Shown here: in pieces, positions 19,228-28,469 of the stretch | How positions within the stretch are numbered: the first letter of the stretch is position 1 | How the letters are laid out: each line of letters begins with the position of its first letter | Assembly (NCBI RefSeq): GCF_013177695.1 | Contig: NZ_WOEY01000006.1 | Coordinates: 1-44,839, forward strand | Origin: Paraburkholderia solitsugae | GTDB lineage: Bacteria > Pseudomonadota > Gammaproteobacteria > Burkholderiales > Burkholderiaceae | DNA: 44,839 nucleotides | Direction of reading: 5' to 3' | The notes under the pieces: model-generated | The model's database searches: none | Told to the model about the DNA's origin: nothing | What the model saw: the letters and a program-made list of their open reading frames with translations, nothing else | Program-made: the position numbers and the translations under genes

Positions 19228-20679
19228 ATGTCCGCTCCGATTTCCAACGTGCGACCCGACCCGGACTCCGTCCTGGTCGATATCGTCGATTACGTTCTGG
19301 ATTTTCCGATCGGTAGCACGCTCGCGCTGGACACCGCGCGTAACTGCCTGATCGATACACTCGGTTGCGGACTCGAGGCGCTCACCTACCCGGCCTGCAC
19401 CAAGCTGATGGGACCGATCGTGCCCGGCACGATCGTCCCCAACGGCGCCAAGGTGCCGGGCACGGCGTTCCAGCTGGACCCGGTTCAGGCCGCCTTCAAC
19501 ATCGGCGCCATGATCCGCTGGCTGGACTTCAACGATACCTGGCTGGCTGCCGAATGGGGCCACCCGTCGGATAACCTCGGCGGAATTCTGGCGACGGCCG
19601 ACTGGCTCTCGCGCAGTGCCATCGCAGCAGGCAAGAAGCCGCTGACGATGAAAGACGTTTTGATCGGCATGATCAAGGCGCACGAAATTCAAGGCTGTAT
19701 CGCGCTCGAGAACTCGTTCAACAAGGTCGGGCTCGATCATGTATTGCTCGTGAAGCTGGCTTCGACCGCGGTGGTCGGCCAATTGATCGGTTTGACGCGC
19801 GACGAGTTGATCAACGCGGTATCGCAGGCGTTTGTCGATGGGCATGCGCTGCGCACCTACCGCCACGCGCCGAATACCGGCTCGCGCAAATCGTGGGCGG
19901 CCGGCGATGCGACTTCACGCGCCGTGCGGCTCGCGCTGATCGCGAAGACCGGCGAGATGGGCTATCCGTCGGTGCTGACGGCGAAGACATGGGGCTTTTA
20001 CGATGTCCTCTTCAAGGGCAACGCGTTCAGGTTTCAGCGTCCGTACGGTTCGTACGTGATGGAAAACGTGCTCTTCAAAATTTCGTTTCCGGCAGAATTC
20101 CACGCACAGACGGCGGTGGAAGCGGCGATGACTTTGCACGCGCAACTCGCCGCAGCGGGCAAACGCGTGGAAGACATCAAAAAGATCACGATCCGCACCC
20201 ACGAAGCCGCGATCCGCATCATCGACAAGAAAGGCCCACTAAACAACCCGGCCGACCGCGATCATTGCATCCAGTACATGATCGCTGTGCCGTTGATCCA
20301 TGGCCGCCTGACGGCCGTGGACTATGAAGATTCGATCGCGCAGGACGCGCGACTCGATGTGCTGCGCGCCAAGATGGAGTGTGTCGAAGACGCGCAGTTC
20401 ACGAAGGATTACCACGATCCGGAGAAGCGTTCGATCGCCAATGCACTGACGGTCGAATTCAACGATGGGTCGACGTTCGACGAAGTTGTAGTCGAATACC
20501 CGATCGGTCACAAGCGTCGTCGCAAAGACGGGATTCCGTTGCTGGTCGAGAAGTTCAAGACCAACCTCGCGCGCCGCTTTCCGGTCAAGCAACAACTGGC
20601 GATTCTCGACGTGTCGCTGGATCAGGCAAGGCTCGAAGCCATGCCGGTCAATGAATACGTCGATTTGTACGTCATCTAG
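19228..20679 (+). CDS. prpD: 2-methylcitrate dehydratase
   Basis: It dehydrates 2-methylcitrate in the methylcitrate cycle. The 483-residue product matches the MmgE/PrpD family, with [20 protein letters not shown], the active-site region [19 protein letters not shown] and [20 protein letters not shown]. The gene starts 25 nt after the MliC-like gene and is followed by acnA after 40 nt. prpB (2-methylisocitrate lyase) is not in this window. Confidence 0.95.
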   Translation: MSAPISNVRPDPDSVLVDIVDYVLDFPIGSTLALDTARNCLIDTLGCGLEALTYPACTKLMGPIVPGTIVPNGAKVPGTAFQLDPVQAAFNIGAMIRWLDFNDTWLAAEWGHPSDNLGGILATADWLSRSAIAAGKKPLTMKDVLIGMIKAHEIQGCIALENSFNKVGLDHVLLVKLASTAVVGQLIGLTRDELINAVSQAFVDGHALRTYRHAPNTGSRKSWAAGDATSRAVRLALIAKTGEMGYPSVLTAKTWGFYDVLFKGNAFRFQRPYGSYVMENVLFKISFPAEFHAQTAVEAAMTLHAQLAAAGKRVEDIKKITIRTHEAAIRIIDKKGPLNNPADRDHCIQYMIAVPLIHGRLTAVDYEDSIAQDARLDVLRAKMECVEDAQFTKDYHDPEKRSIANALTVEFNDGSTFDEVVVEYPIGHKRRRKDGIPLLVEKFKTNLARRFPVKQQLAILDVSLDQARLEAMPVNEYVDLYVI

Positions 20680-20719
20680 TTAAGTACAGTAGTTCCGCGA
20701 TCAAACCAAGGAAAACACC

Positions 20720-23437
20720 ATGGCCCACAACCTCCACAAAACGCTCAAGGAATTCGACAGCGGTTCCGGCAAAGGCAAGTTCTACTCCCTGCCGCAACTC
20801 GGCAAGGCACTGAACATCAAGATCGACCGCCTGCCGGTTTCGATCCGTATCGTGCTGGAATCGGTGCTGCGTAACTACGACGGCAAGAAGATCGCCGAAG
20901 AACACATCACGCAACTCGCAAACTGGAAGCCGACCGCTGCGCGCGTCGACGAAATCCCGTTCGTGGTGTCGCGCGTCGTGCTGCAAGACTTTACCGGCGT
21001 GCCGCTGCTCGCCGACATCGCGGCAATGCGCGGTGTCGCGAAACACATGGGCAAGAATCCGAAGTCGATCGAACCGCTGGTCCCGGTCGATCTGGTCGTC
21101 GATCACTCGGTGCAGATCGATCACTTCCGCGAAAAGAACGCGCTCGACCTGAACATGAAACTGGAATTCCAGCGCAACAACGAACGCTACCAGTTCATGA
21201 AGTGGGGCATGCAGGCATTCGATACGTTCAAGGTCGTGCCGCCGGGCGTGGGTATCGTTCACCAGGTGAACCTGGAATACCTCGCACGCGGCGTACACAA
21301 GAAGGCCGAAGGCGCGGACACCGTGTACTACCCGGATTCGCTGGTCGGCACCGACAGCCACACGACCATGATCAACGGTATCGGTGTGGTGGGCTGGGGC
21401 GTGGGTGGTATCGAAGCGGAAGCCGGCATGCTCGGCCAGCCGGTGTACTTCCTGACGCCGGACGTGGTGGGCGTCGAACTGAAGGGCAAGCTGCGCGAAG
21501 GCCTGACGGCAACCGACCTGGTCCTGACCGTCACCGAACTGCTGCGCAAGGAAAAGGTTGTCGGCAAGTTCGTCGAGTTCTTCGGCGAAGGCACCAAGTC
21601 GCTGTCGCTGCCGGACCGCGCGACGATCGGCAACATGGCGCCAGAATACGGCGCAACCATGGGCTTCTTCCCGGTCGACGAAAAAACCATCGACTACTTC
21701 AAGGGCACGGGCCGCACCGACGCAGAAATCTCCGCCTTCGAAAACTACTTCAAGGCGCAGGGTCTGTTCGGTATTCCGAAGGCCGGCCAGATCGACTACA
21801 CCAAGGTCGTCACGCTGGATCTCGGCACGGTCACGCCGTCGCTGGCAGGTCCGAAGCGCCCGCAAGACCGTATCGAAATCGGTCACGTGAAATCGACCTT
21901 CAGCGACCTGTTCTCGAAGCCGGTGGCAGAAAACGGCTTTGCGAAGAAGTCGGAAGACCTCGACACGCAATACACGACGAGCAACGGCGTCGACGTGAAG
22001 AACGGCGACATTCTGATCGCCGCGATCACGTCGTGCACGAACACGTCGAACCCGAGCGTGCTGCTGGCCGCTGGTTTGCTGGCGAAGAAGGCTGTGGAAG
22101 CTGGCCTGACGGTCGCGCCGCACATCAAGACGTCGCTGGCTCCGGGATCGCGCATCGTCACGGAATACCTGACGAAGACCGACTTGATGAAGTACCTCGA
22201 CAAGCTCGGTTTCACGCTGGCCGCTTACGGTTGCACGACCTGTATCGGTAACGCAGGCGACCTGACGCCGGAACTGAACGAAGCGATCACGAAGAACGAC
22301 ATCGTCGCGGCAGCGGTGCTGTCGGGCAACCGTAACTTCGAAGCGCGTATTCACCCGAACATCCGCGCGAACTTCCTGGCCTCGCCGCCGCTGGTTGTGG
22401 CTTACGCGATTGCCGGCAACATCACGCGCGACCTGATGACCGAACCGGTCGGCAAGGGCAAGGGCGGCAAGGACATCTACCTGGGCGACATCTGGCCGAC
22501 CAGCGAAGAAGTCGACGCGCTGCTCAAGTTCGCGCTGGACGCGGACGCGTTCCGCAAGAACTACGCGCACCTGACCAAGAAGGGCGACCTGTGGAGCAAG
22601 ATCGAAGGCGAAGAAGGTCAGGTCTACGATTGGCCGAAGTCGACCTACATCGCTGAGCCGCCGTTCTTCGGCAAGGACTTCTCGATGACGCCGGCCGACA
22701 GCATTGCTGCTGTGACGAACGCACGCGCACTGGGCATCTTCGGTGACTCGGTCACGACCGACCACATCAGCCCGGCAGGCTCGATCAAGGAAGACTCGCC
22801 GGCAGGCAAGTGGCTGAAGGCAAACGGCGTGCAGAAGGCCGACTTCAACAGCTACGGCTCGCGCCGCGGCAACCACGACGTGATGATGCGCGGCACGTTC
22901 GCGAACGTCCGGATCAAGAACCTGATGATCCCGGCGAAGGCAGACGGCACGCGCGTGGAAGGCGGCCTGACGATTCATCAGCCGAGCGGCGAACAAGAGT
23001 CGATCTATGACGCAGCGATGAAGTACATCGACGCGGGCACGCCGACGGTTGTGTTTGCGGGCGAAGAGTACGGTACGGGTTCTTCGCGTGACTGGGCGGC
23101 TAAGGGTACGCAACTGCTGGGCGTGAAGGCTGTGGTTGCTCGCAGTTTCGAGCGGATTCACCGTTCGAACCTGGTCGGCATGGGCGTGCTGCCGCTGCAG
23201 TTCAAGGGCTCGGATAGCGTGCAATCGCTCGGTATCACCGGCGAAGAAACGTTCGACGTGGAAGGTCTGGGTTCGGACTTCAAGCCGCAGCAGGAAGTGA
23301 CGCTGGTGATTCGCGGCAAGGACGGCAAGGAAAAGCGCGTGCAGGTTCTGCTGCGTATCGATACGCCGATCGAAGTGGACTACTACAAGCACGGCGGGAT
23401 TCTGCCGTTCGTGTTGCGTTCGCTGCTGGCTGCCTAA
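20720..23437 (+). CDS. acnA: Aconitate hydratase A
   Basis: This monomeric [4Fe-4S] enzyme isomerises citrate to isocitrate, and can also hydrate 2-methyl-cis-aconitate in some bacteria. The length of 905 residues is that of AcnA (not AcnB). The cluster cysteines are in [14 protein letters not shown] and [10 protein letters not shown]; other conserved segments are [33 protein letters not shown] [16 protein letters not shown], and [22 protein letters not shown] lies upstream of the ATG. It is the last gene of the plus-strand cluster and probably serves both the citric acid and the methylcitrate cycles. Confidence 0.96.
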   Translation: MAHNLHKTLKEFDSGSGKGKFYSLPQLGKALNIKIDRLPVSIRIVLESVLRNYDGKKIAEEHITQLANWKPTAARVDEIPFVVSRVVLQDFTGVPLLADIAAMRGVAKHMGKNPKSIEPLVPVDLVVDHSVQIDHFREKNALDLNMKLEFQRNNERYQFMKWGMQAFDTFKVVPPGVGIVHQVNLEYLARGVHKKAEGADTVYYPDSLVGTDSHTTMINGIGVVGWGVGGIEAEAGMLGQPVYFLTPDVVGVELKGKLREGLTATDLVLTVTELLRKEKVVGKFVEFFGEGTKSLSLPDRATIGNMAPEYGATMGFFPVDEKTIDYFKGTGRTDAEISAFENYFKAQGLFGIPKAGQIDYTKVVTLDLGTVTPSLAGPKRPQDRIEIGHVKSTFSDLFSKPVAENGFAKKSEDLDTQYTTSNGVDVKNGDILIAAITSCTNTSNPSVLLAAGLLAKKAVEAGLTVAPHIKTSLAPGSRIVTEYLTKTDLMKYLDKLGFTLAAYGCTTCIGNAGDLTPELNEAITKNDIVAAAVLSGNRNFEARIHPNIRANFLASPPLVVAYAIAGNITRDLMTEPVGKGKGGKDIYLGDIWPTSEEVDALLKFALDADAFRKNYAHLTKKGDLWSKIEGEEGQVYDWPKSTYIAEPPFFGKDFSMTPADSIAAVTNARALGIFGDSVTTDHISPAGSIKEDSPAGKWLKANGVQKADFNSYGSRRGNHDVMMRGTFANVRIKNLMIPAKADGTRVEGGLTIHQPSGEQESIYDAAMKYIDAGTPTVVFAGEEYGTGSSRDWAAKGTQLLGVKAVVARSFERIHRSNLVGMGVLPLQFKGSDSVQSLGITGEETFDVEGLGSDFKPQQEVTLVIRGKDGKEKRVQVLLRIDTPIEVDYYKHGGILPFVLRSLLAA

Positions 23438-23482
23438 GGTATTAGGTAACGTATGCAGTAGCTGCAGGTTGTTTTGCAGGTG

Positions 23483-23542
23483 CTGCGTCCTTGTGGAAGG
23501 ACGCAGCCGATTTGAGAGCCCGGCTTTGGCCGGGCTTTTTTT
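23483..23542 (+). terminator. Double-hairpin terminator after acnA
   Basis: A first perfect 10-bp stem (CTGCGTCCTT/AAGGACGCAG, loop GTGG) at 23483-23506 is followed by a second 8-bp stem (AGCCCGGC/GCCGGGCT, loop TTTG) at 23517-23536 and seven T residues. The T-run runs into the stop codon of the converging minus-strand gene. Confidence 0.92.
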
Positions 23543-24593
23543 ATTTCCAGCCGCGATCCGTGTGGAAGGCGGCGGGATCATCGGTGATCCGGCGCTGGGT
23601 CATGTGGTCGTTCCAACTGTTGTCGAGCGGCGTCGCTGCACGAACGGTTGGCGACGGACGATGCTGTTGGGTGGACCAGTTCAGCCACGGCGCGTCGTCG
23701 GTTGAAACGTCGTTGCGCGAAAGTGATACGCCAGCGGTCCACTCCGGTTGCTTCGACATAGCGGGCCGCGTTGTCGGGTGGGTTGCCCGATTCAGAGCCA
23801 TACGTTCGCTGACGTGAGCGTCAGACAGACGCGTCACGTTGACCCGCTTCGCGGGTTTTGCTGGCGGCGTCGCGACTTCGTCGTCACGTGCGATGACCTG
23901 CACGGTCTGCCGTGGTAATACCTGGGTAGCGCGCTTCGGACCAATGTCCCGCGGCGACGCCTTCTCCGCGACAACCGCAGTCTGCATATCCGCAACGGTC
24001 GATTTGCCTACGGAAGGCACGCTCAGCGGAATTGTCCGCGCCTGTTCAACGGCCAACTGCGCCAGCTTGATCGGTTCTTGCGTCTCGACGATGGGCGGAC
24101 TGCTGACCGCCGGCGCAACCGGCAGTTTCACGGCAAGTTCGCTCGCCTTAGTGGCGTCTCGCATCGCGCATGTCGCCAGCAACCAGGCCAGCGCAATGCT
24201 GCAACCCACGAAGATCGCCCCACCGAGTATGTGATCCGAACGCGACGAGCGCGGACGTGCCCTGCCTGCCTCGAGGTAGCGCTTTGCTTCAGCCAGCGCC
24301 GCGTCAAAGCGGTGGGAATCTACACGTTGCGGCGGCACCTTATAGAAGAAAAGATGCTTCACACCCGGAGGAAACGGACCGGGGCGTGCCTGCTGCGCCC
24401 GGCGTTGCACTGCGTCCTGCATCGCCCGTTGTGCTCCGGTTTGAGCGATGGGCTGCGAGGCGCGTTGCGTTGCGTCTTGTGCCGTGGCTCGCGCGGTACG
24501 TCGTCGCGAACCGAAAGGCGGCGGCAAACCATCGAACGGGCGCGGCTTCGGAAACGCCAGAGCGCCGTCAATCAAGGCCAGAGGTCGGTTCAT
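23541..24593 (-). CDS. Single-TM protein of unknown function, coupled to the Hpt protein
   Basis: The 350-residue product is not recognised. Residues 1-120 are probably cytoplasmic: a Pro-rich start, then a Gln/Arg/Ala-rich segment (30-72) and a short conserved-looking piece FPPGVKHLFFYKVPPQRV (75-92). One TM helix follows at about 122-144. The remaining ~205 residues would be periplasmic, low in predicted structure, with two Trp-containing stretches near the end. Its ATG overlaps the stop codon of the upstream Hpt gene (ATGA), so it is co-translated with it and probably works with that signalling pair. Confidence 0.7.
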   Translation of the reverse strand: MNRPLALIDGALAFPKPRPFDGLPPPFGSRRRTARATAQDATQRASQPIAQTGAQRAMQDAVQRRAQQARPGPFPPGVKHLFFYKVPPQRVDSHRFDAALAEAKRYLEAGRARPRSSRSDHILGGAIFVGCSIALAWLLATCAMRDATKASELAVKLPVAPAVSSPPIVETQEPIKLAQLAVEQARTIPLSVPSVGKSTVADMQTAVVAEKASPRDIGPKRATQVLPRQTVQVIARDDEVATPPAKPAKRVNVTRLSDAHVSERMALNRATHPTTRPAMSKQPEWTAGVSLSRNDVSTDDAPWLNWSTQQHRPSPTVRAATPLDNSWNDHMTQRRITDDPAAFHTDRGWK

Positions 24594-26293
24594 CGTATGG
24601 TGCTCCACTGTGGGTCGATCGCCGTGTCGAATTGCGTGACCAAGGTCCTGCCGCGCTCGATGAGCGAGTCGATTGCACTGGCCTCCTGATCCGGTGCCGT
24701 ACTAGCGCGCCGTAGCGCTTCCATCAGACTGCGCGCACCGACCAGACCCACGGCCCCACTCAATCTGTGCAGCAAGGTGGGTAACCCATCAATGTCATGC
24801 TGGCGATGCAAGCCGCTCAGGCGGTCTAGGTCATCCGTCATCGAACGGCGCCAGGCACTCAGAAACGTGTGGAGATTGATACCCTCTTCCGACAGCGCGT
24901 CGAGATAGCGTCGTTCGAAGGGTTCAGACGAGGCGCTCGTGGCAACGTCCTGAGACGGTGCTGCAATGGCGAACAGGGGCGCCTGTGCGTTGCTCGTCAA
25001 TTCGGCGGATGGCCCCCATTGTTCGACGCTGAACGGCGCACTGAAGCTCGCGCGAATGGCAGACGTTGAGTCGTTCGTGACTAAAAGCTCGCCTTGCATA
25101 CGCTGCGCGAGTATCTGGCAAAGCGCCAAGCAAGCATCCAGGTGGGCGGGCCATTCTCCAGCGAACGCTGGATCGGCGCTCGGCCCGAAAAGTGGCTGTT
25201 GTGCAACGTGAACAGCATCGCTTCCGGTATCCATCAATTTGATAGTAATACGCTGCGAGCCCGCATTCAACGGATCCGCCTGCACAACGACGGCAATCTC
25301 TCCCCGCGTATTGAGTTGGATCGTACGGTTTAGCAGGTGGAAGAAAATCTGACCGAACCGCGCGCTATCGGCGAGTATCAGCGTGGCCACCGTTTGGTCA
25401 ACGCTCACGCTCGGACGCAAGCCTCGCTGCGCTGCGGCCGGAGCCAACAGCGCGACGACACCGTCGATGACCTCCCGCGGATTCGTCACGCTTTCGTCGA
25501 GAACAATGGCGCGGGACTCCAGCGGCGAAATGTCCAGCAGGTCGTGAAGCGTTTGGGCCCACGTGCGCATCGCGGATCGGATCGTCAACGCTCGCGCGCG
25601 TTGAGCGGAAGGCAGGGCTGCGGTTCCGAGCGATTCAAGCAGACCCGTTACGGCGGTCAAAGGAGCTTCTGCATAGAGGCGCATCGCGCCGAGCAGCCAG
25701 AGCCGCTCCTGCTTTGCGGCGGCATTTGCCTGGATGGACACCTCGAGACGTGCGGCCTGCTCCCGCGCTTCGGCTGCATCGCAACGGCGCGTCCATTCAT
25801 CTTCAGCGCGGCGCCATTTCTCAGCAGCACGCCTCAGCGCCGCGCGAGACAAGCACGCACCGGCAAGCGCTACGACCGCGGTGGCAGCGAGCGCCAATAG
25901 CCACGTTTGCCGGTCGATCTCGGTATCACGTGCGCCCGTTGCCGGTTGGCCCGTGACGTAGCGACTATCACGCGAAGCAAGCACAGAAGGCGCGCTGGCG
26001 GCAGTCTCGCCGCGCGAATGAGTGTTGTGAGCCGGTTGCCCGAGTTGTGCTACGGCATCTCGGGCGGCCAACACTACAGCCGGATGCAAATTGCTGGCGT
26101 GTAGTACTCGTGGTGCGCCGTCGGCTAGCAGTGCCGCGTTGGCCTGTAGCGAGAACATGCACAGCAGCGCAAACGCGCAAAGACCGCCCAGCACCGTCGC
26201 GAAGCGGACCGAAGTAAGTCCCGCATTCTGCGAGAAACGCGACGCACGACTACGCGTGCCCGCTGAAGAACCAAGACGGCCCATTTTATTCAT
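24590..26293 (-). CDS. RcsD-like phosphotransfer protein: degenerate histidine kinase with intact Hpt domain
   Basis: The 567-residue protein has TM helices at about 32-52 and 131-150 with a ~80-residue periplasmic loop and no recognised sensor domain. A hybrid-kinase core follows, clearly of the BvgS/EvgS type by pattern. The dimerisation-helix motif, normally SHEIRTPL, reads RLYAEAPL (about 205-212), so the phospho-accepting His is absent. The N-box reads HLLNRTIQ (319-326), lacking the Asn of the usual N-L-L-x-N-A. The G1 box is DTGSDA (355-360), with the DTGxGI Gly replaced. The C-terminal Hpt domain (about 455-567) keeps its His509 in LLHRLSGAVGLVGARSL. It should therefore transfer phosphate without making it, like RcsD. 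A TTG codon three codons upstream (26302) is an alternative start. Confidence 0.8.
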   Translation of the reverse strand: MNKMGRLGSSAGTRSRASRFSQNAGLTSVRFATVLGGLCAFALLCMFSLQANAALLADGAPRVLHASNLHPAVVLAARDAVAQLGQPAHNTHSRGETAASAPSVLASRDSRYVTGQPATGARDTEIDRQTWLLALAATAVVALAGACLSRAALRRAAEKWRRAEDEWTRRCDAAEAREQAARLEVSIQANAAAKQERLWLLGAMRLYAEAPLTAVTGLLESLGTAALPSAQRARALTIRSAMRTWAQTLHDLLDISPLESRAIVLDESVTNPREVIDGVVALLAPAAAQRGLRPSVSVDQTVATLILADSARFGQIFFHLLNRTIQLNTRGEIAVVVQADPLNAGSQRITIKLMDTGSDAVHVAQQPLFGPSADPAFAGEWPAHLDACLALCQILAQRMQGELLVTNDSTSAIRASFSAPFSVEQWGPSAELTSNAQAPLFAIAAPSQDVATSASSEPFERRYLDALSEEGINLHTFLSAWRRSMTDDLDRLSGLHRQHDIDGLPTLLHRLSGAVGLVGARSLMEALRRASTAPDQEASAIDSLIERGRTLVTQFDTAIDPQWSTIR

Positions 26294-26305
26294 AGCCCGC
26301 AAAAC

Positions 26306-26941
26306 TCAGTCGATCAGTCGGTGCAATGTCGCGAACTCGATTAGCGCGGCCAACGACGACAGCCCAAGCTTTTCCTGGATACGGCTCTTGTACGTGCTTA
26401 CGGTCTTGTCGCTCATAAACAGCGCGTCTCCGATCGCCTTGTTCGACATACCTTTCGAAAGCATCTGCAGAATCACGAGTTCCTTGTCCGATAACAGGGT
26501 GAGTTTGTCTTCCTCTTTTTCGCCACCGGCATTGGGCGAGAACCCACCGCCGCCCGAGATTACGGGGAACACCGTATACCCAGCCAACACGGCCTCTACG
26601 CCGCGCATGATCTCCTTCATTTCCTGCGACTTGGCAACGAAACCTTGTGCACCGGAACGCATTGCCCGTGGCGCAAATGTAACGGGATCCTGGCCTGACA
26701 ACACCAGCATGCGCATTGACGGATGTGCAAGCTTGAGGCGTGGGATGACATCAAGCCCGCTGATCCGCGGAATATCGAGATCAAGTATCGCAAGTTTCGG
26801 CGTGTGCTGACGGGCCAATTCAACGGCCGTTTGCCCGTTATCGGCCTCGATCACCTCCTCGACGCCAAGCAGTTGCATAAGCTGCATCTTGATAACCATC
26901 CGAAATGCGGGGTGGTCATCAATAATCAAGATTGTAGACAT
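26306..26941 (-). CDS. NarL/FixJ-family response regulator of the BvgA/EvgA/RcsB type
   Basis: The 211-residue protein has a receiver domain with the acidic pair Asp8-Asp9 (ILIIDDHP), phospho-acceptor Asp54 (AILDLDIPR), Ser82 and Lys104, and a C-terminal LuxR-type helix-turn-helix (about 148-211) with LSDKELVILQMLSKGMSNK and MSDKTVSTYKSRIQEKL. These strings closely follow the BvgA pattern. All phosphorelay residues are intact, unlike in its partner. The frame is open to 27286 but the receiver starts at MSTILII, so 26941 is preferred. It is the first gene of a three-gene operon with the Hpt protein and the single-TM protein. Confidence 0.92.
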   Translation of the reverse strand: MSTILIIDDHPAFRMVIKMQLMQLLGVEEVIEADNGQTAVELARQHTPKLAILDLDIPRISGLDVIPRLKLAHPSMRMLVLSGQDPVTFAPRAMRSGAQGFVAKSQEMKEIMRGVEAVLAGYTVFPVISGGGGFSPNAGGEKEEDKLTLLSDKELVILQMLSKGMSNKAIGDALFMSDKTVSTYKSRIQEKLGLSSLAALIEFATLHRLID

Positions 26942-27231
26942 ATATTGTATGCCTAATGAAAGCTTCCCCTTATCACACCGGCTCTTGTCGATAACAAGTT
27001 CAAAGAATTGGCGTTCGAGCCAAAGGAGTCTACCTCGTTGTCTATCGGAAAATTCAGACTGCGAATATGTTGCCGGTCGAGCTTGCCCGCCTCCCGGCCG
27101 GAAGCTAAATGGAAAAGAGATTGATGAACTGAGATAACACCAGGAAATGACGTTGATAAGCGGAAGTGTCGACCGATTTAACAAAGGCGTCATCCGTCGA
27201 TACCAACAGTCATTCCCGATGCACGGGCAAG
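26942..27231 (-). promoter_or_regulatory. Upstream region of the response-regulator operon with a promoter candidate
   Basis: No gene is seen in these 290 bases. On the minus strand TTGTTA (26992-26997) and TGATAA (26970-26975) are 16 bp apart and lie about 30 nt before the start codon. The -35 box is inside a small dyad, CTTGT-N5-ACAAG (26984-26998), which could be a regulator site. Confidence 0.4.
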
Positions 27232-28287
27232 CTATGAGCCAGCAGCCGCGAATTCGATCTCCACGCGCCGGTTCGGCGCAAGACATCGCACCAGTTCGTC
27301 ACGCTTCGTTTGCTGACAAGCGACCACCTGATTCGCACTGCCCTGACCCAACGCGGTTATCGGTAATGTCACACCACGAGCGCGCAGATACTGCGTGACC
27401 GTCCGTGCACGCTGTAAAGACAGCCGCTCGTTGTAAGCATCGCTGCCGAGACGGTCGGTGTAGCCCGTGATCTTCAGTTCATGTACAGCAGGAGCCTGCT
27501 TCAGGCCAGTCACCACGTCATCAAGGCGTTTCTTGCCGGCAGGCAAAATTGCTGCCTCGCTAGCGCCATCAAAGCGGAAGAGGGAATCCGCTCGAAGCGT
27601 AATCTTTTGCGGTGCTCGCGCCGGTTCTGCCGACACCTGCTTCGCTTGCGCGCATTGCAACGCCGTTTCCGCCGACTTCCGTAAGTTATCCTGTATTTCT
27701 GGCAAACGCTTTTCAGCGGCGGGGAACCTGCGCGCCCATGCATCATGCCCTGCGTGCATCAGTTCGACTTTAGCGCACGCAAGGGGTTGTTGAGCTTCGG
27801 GACACTGAGCGAAGGCGGGATCGCCCTTGATCGTATTGACGATTTTCCACAGATCAGGACGCACTGTCGACACGGTGCGCAGAACTGGATTAGCAGCGGA
27901 CAACGGCGCGTCATTTTCGAGGCTCATCGTTATCATCGCGGCTTGGCCGATGGCTTCTTCGACGAAGCCCCATTGGTCATGTGCACGCCATTCCTGCTGT
28001 CCGGCATCGATCCAGCACTGAGCCTTCGCGCGGAAATAACTGTTCTTGTCACCGGGCAATTTGTTCAGCTTCTGTTGCAGGGCAGCAAGCGCCTCGCCGC
28101 CGCTCGTGATCGGTGCGTACGTGCTGAGCCATTGGGACGTCGGCGCGCCAGCAGCCGCATCTTGTGTCACGCCGACGCCCGTCTTCAGAACGGTCGGGTC
28201 TTCGATACCGAGCCGGTCTCGTGCGGCCTGCCCCGCGCAACCCGACAAAGCCAGCGCACATGCCAGCAGCGTTAACTGAAATTTCAT
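27232..28287 (-). CDS. OmpA-domain outer-membrane lipoprotein
   Basis: The 351-residue protein has a lipoprotein signal (MKFQLTLLACALALSGC, Cys17) and a C-terminal OmpA-like peptidoglycan-binding domain (about 235-347) with LKITGYTDRLGSDAYNERLSLQ RAR-type helix and NRRVEIEF at the end. The middle (20-230) is helical, contains several Cys residues, and is not a family I recognise. Such proteins tie the outer membrane to peptidoglycan. AAGGA lies 4 nt upstream of the ATG. The frame extends to 28353 but the lipobox fixes the start. It lies upstream of the response-regulator operon on the same strand, separated by 290 bp. Confidence 0.88.
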   Translation of the reverse strand: MKFQLTLLACALALSGCAGQAARDRLGIEDPTVLKTGVGVTQDAAAGAPTSQWLSTYAPITSGGEALAALQQKLNKLPGDKNSYFRAKAQCWIDAGQQEWRAHDQWGFVEEAIGQAAMITMSLENDAPLSAANPVLRTVSTVRPDLWKIVNTIKGDPAFAQCPEAQQPLACAKVELMHAGHDAWARRFPAAEKRLPEIQDNLRKSAETALQCAQAKQVSAEPARAPQKITLRADSLFRFDGASEAAILPAGKKRLDDVVTGLKQAPAVHELKITGYTDRLGSDAYNERLSLQRARTVTQYLRARGVTLPITALGQGSANQVVACQQTKRDELVRCLAPNRRVEIEFAAAGS

Positions 28288-28429
28288 GGAGTCCTTGCGA
28301 AGAACGCATTCACTTTTAAGAAGTTTTGAGTATGGACAGGCGCAAAGCAGCATGGAATGGGAAGATTCCTAGAGTTCTGTCAGACGGACAGGCCGTCGAT
28401 AATGCGGACCGCATACAGCAACGCCCGTC

Positions 28430-28457
28430 TTGAATTTAACTAACTCATCAATTAATC
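28430..28457 (+). promoter_or_regulatory. Promoter of the tetR-efflux operon, placed for a leaderless mRNA
   Basis: TTGAAT (28430-28435) and TTAATC (28452-28457) are 16 bp apart. Transcription would begin at about 28464-28465, at the ATG itself, and no SD precedes the start codon. Confidence 0.45.
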
Positions 28458-28469
28458 TGAATTGATGAG
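28444..28469. promoter_or_regulatory. Perfect 10-bp inverted repeat overlapping the tetR start, likely TetR operator
   Basis: CTCATCAATT is repeated as its exact reverse complement after a 6-bp spacer. The repeat covers the -10 box and the first five bases of the coding sequence. Position and size fit a TetR-family operator for autorepression of the efflux operon. Confidence 0.72.

Noticed and set aside
20672..23581. 969-codon open frame antisense to acnA
   Set aside because: It is a shadow of acnA in a high-GC genome: Arg/Val/His/Asp-rich, no domain pattern, no SD, and fully opposite a certain gene.
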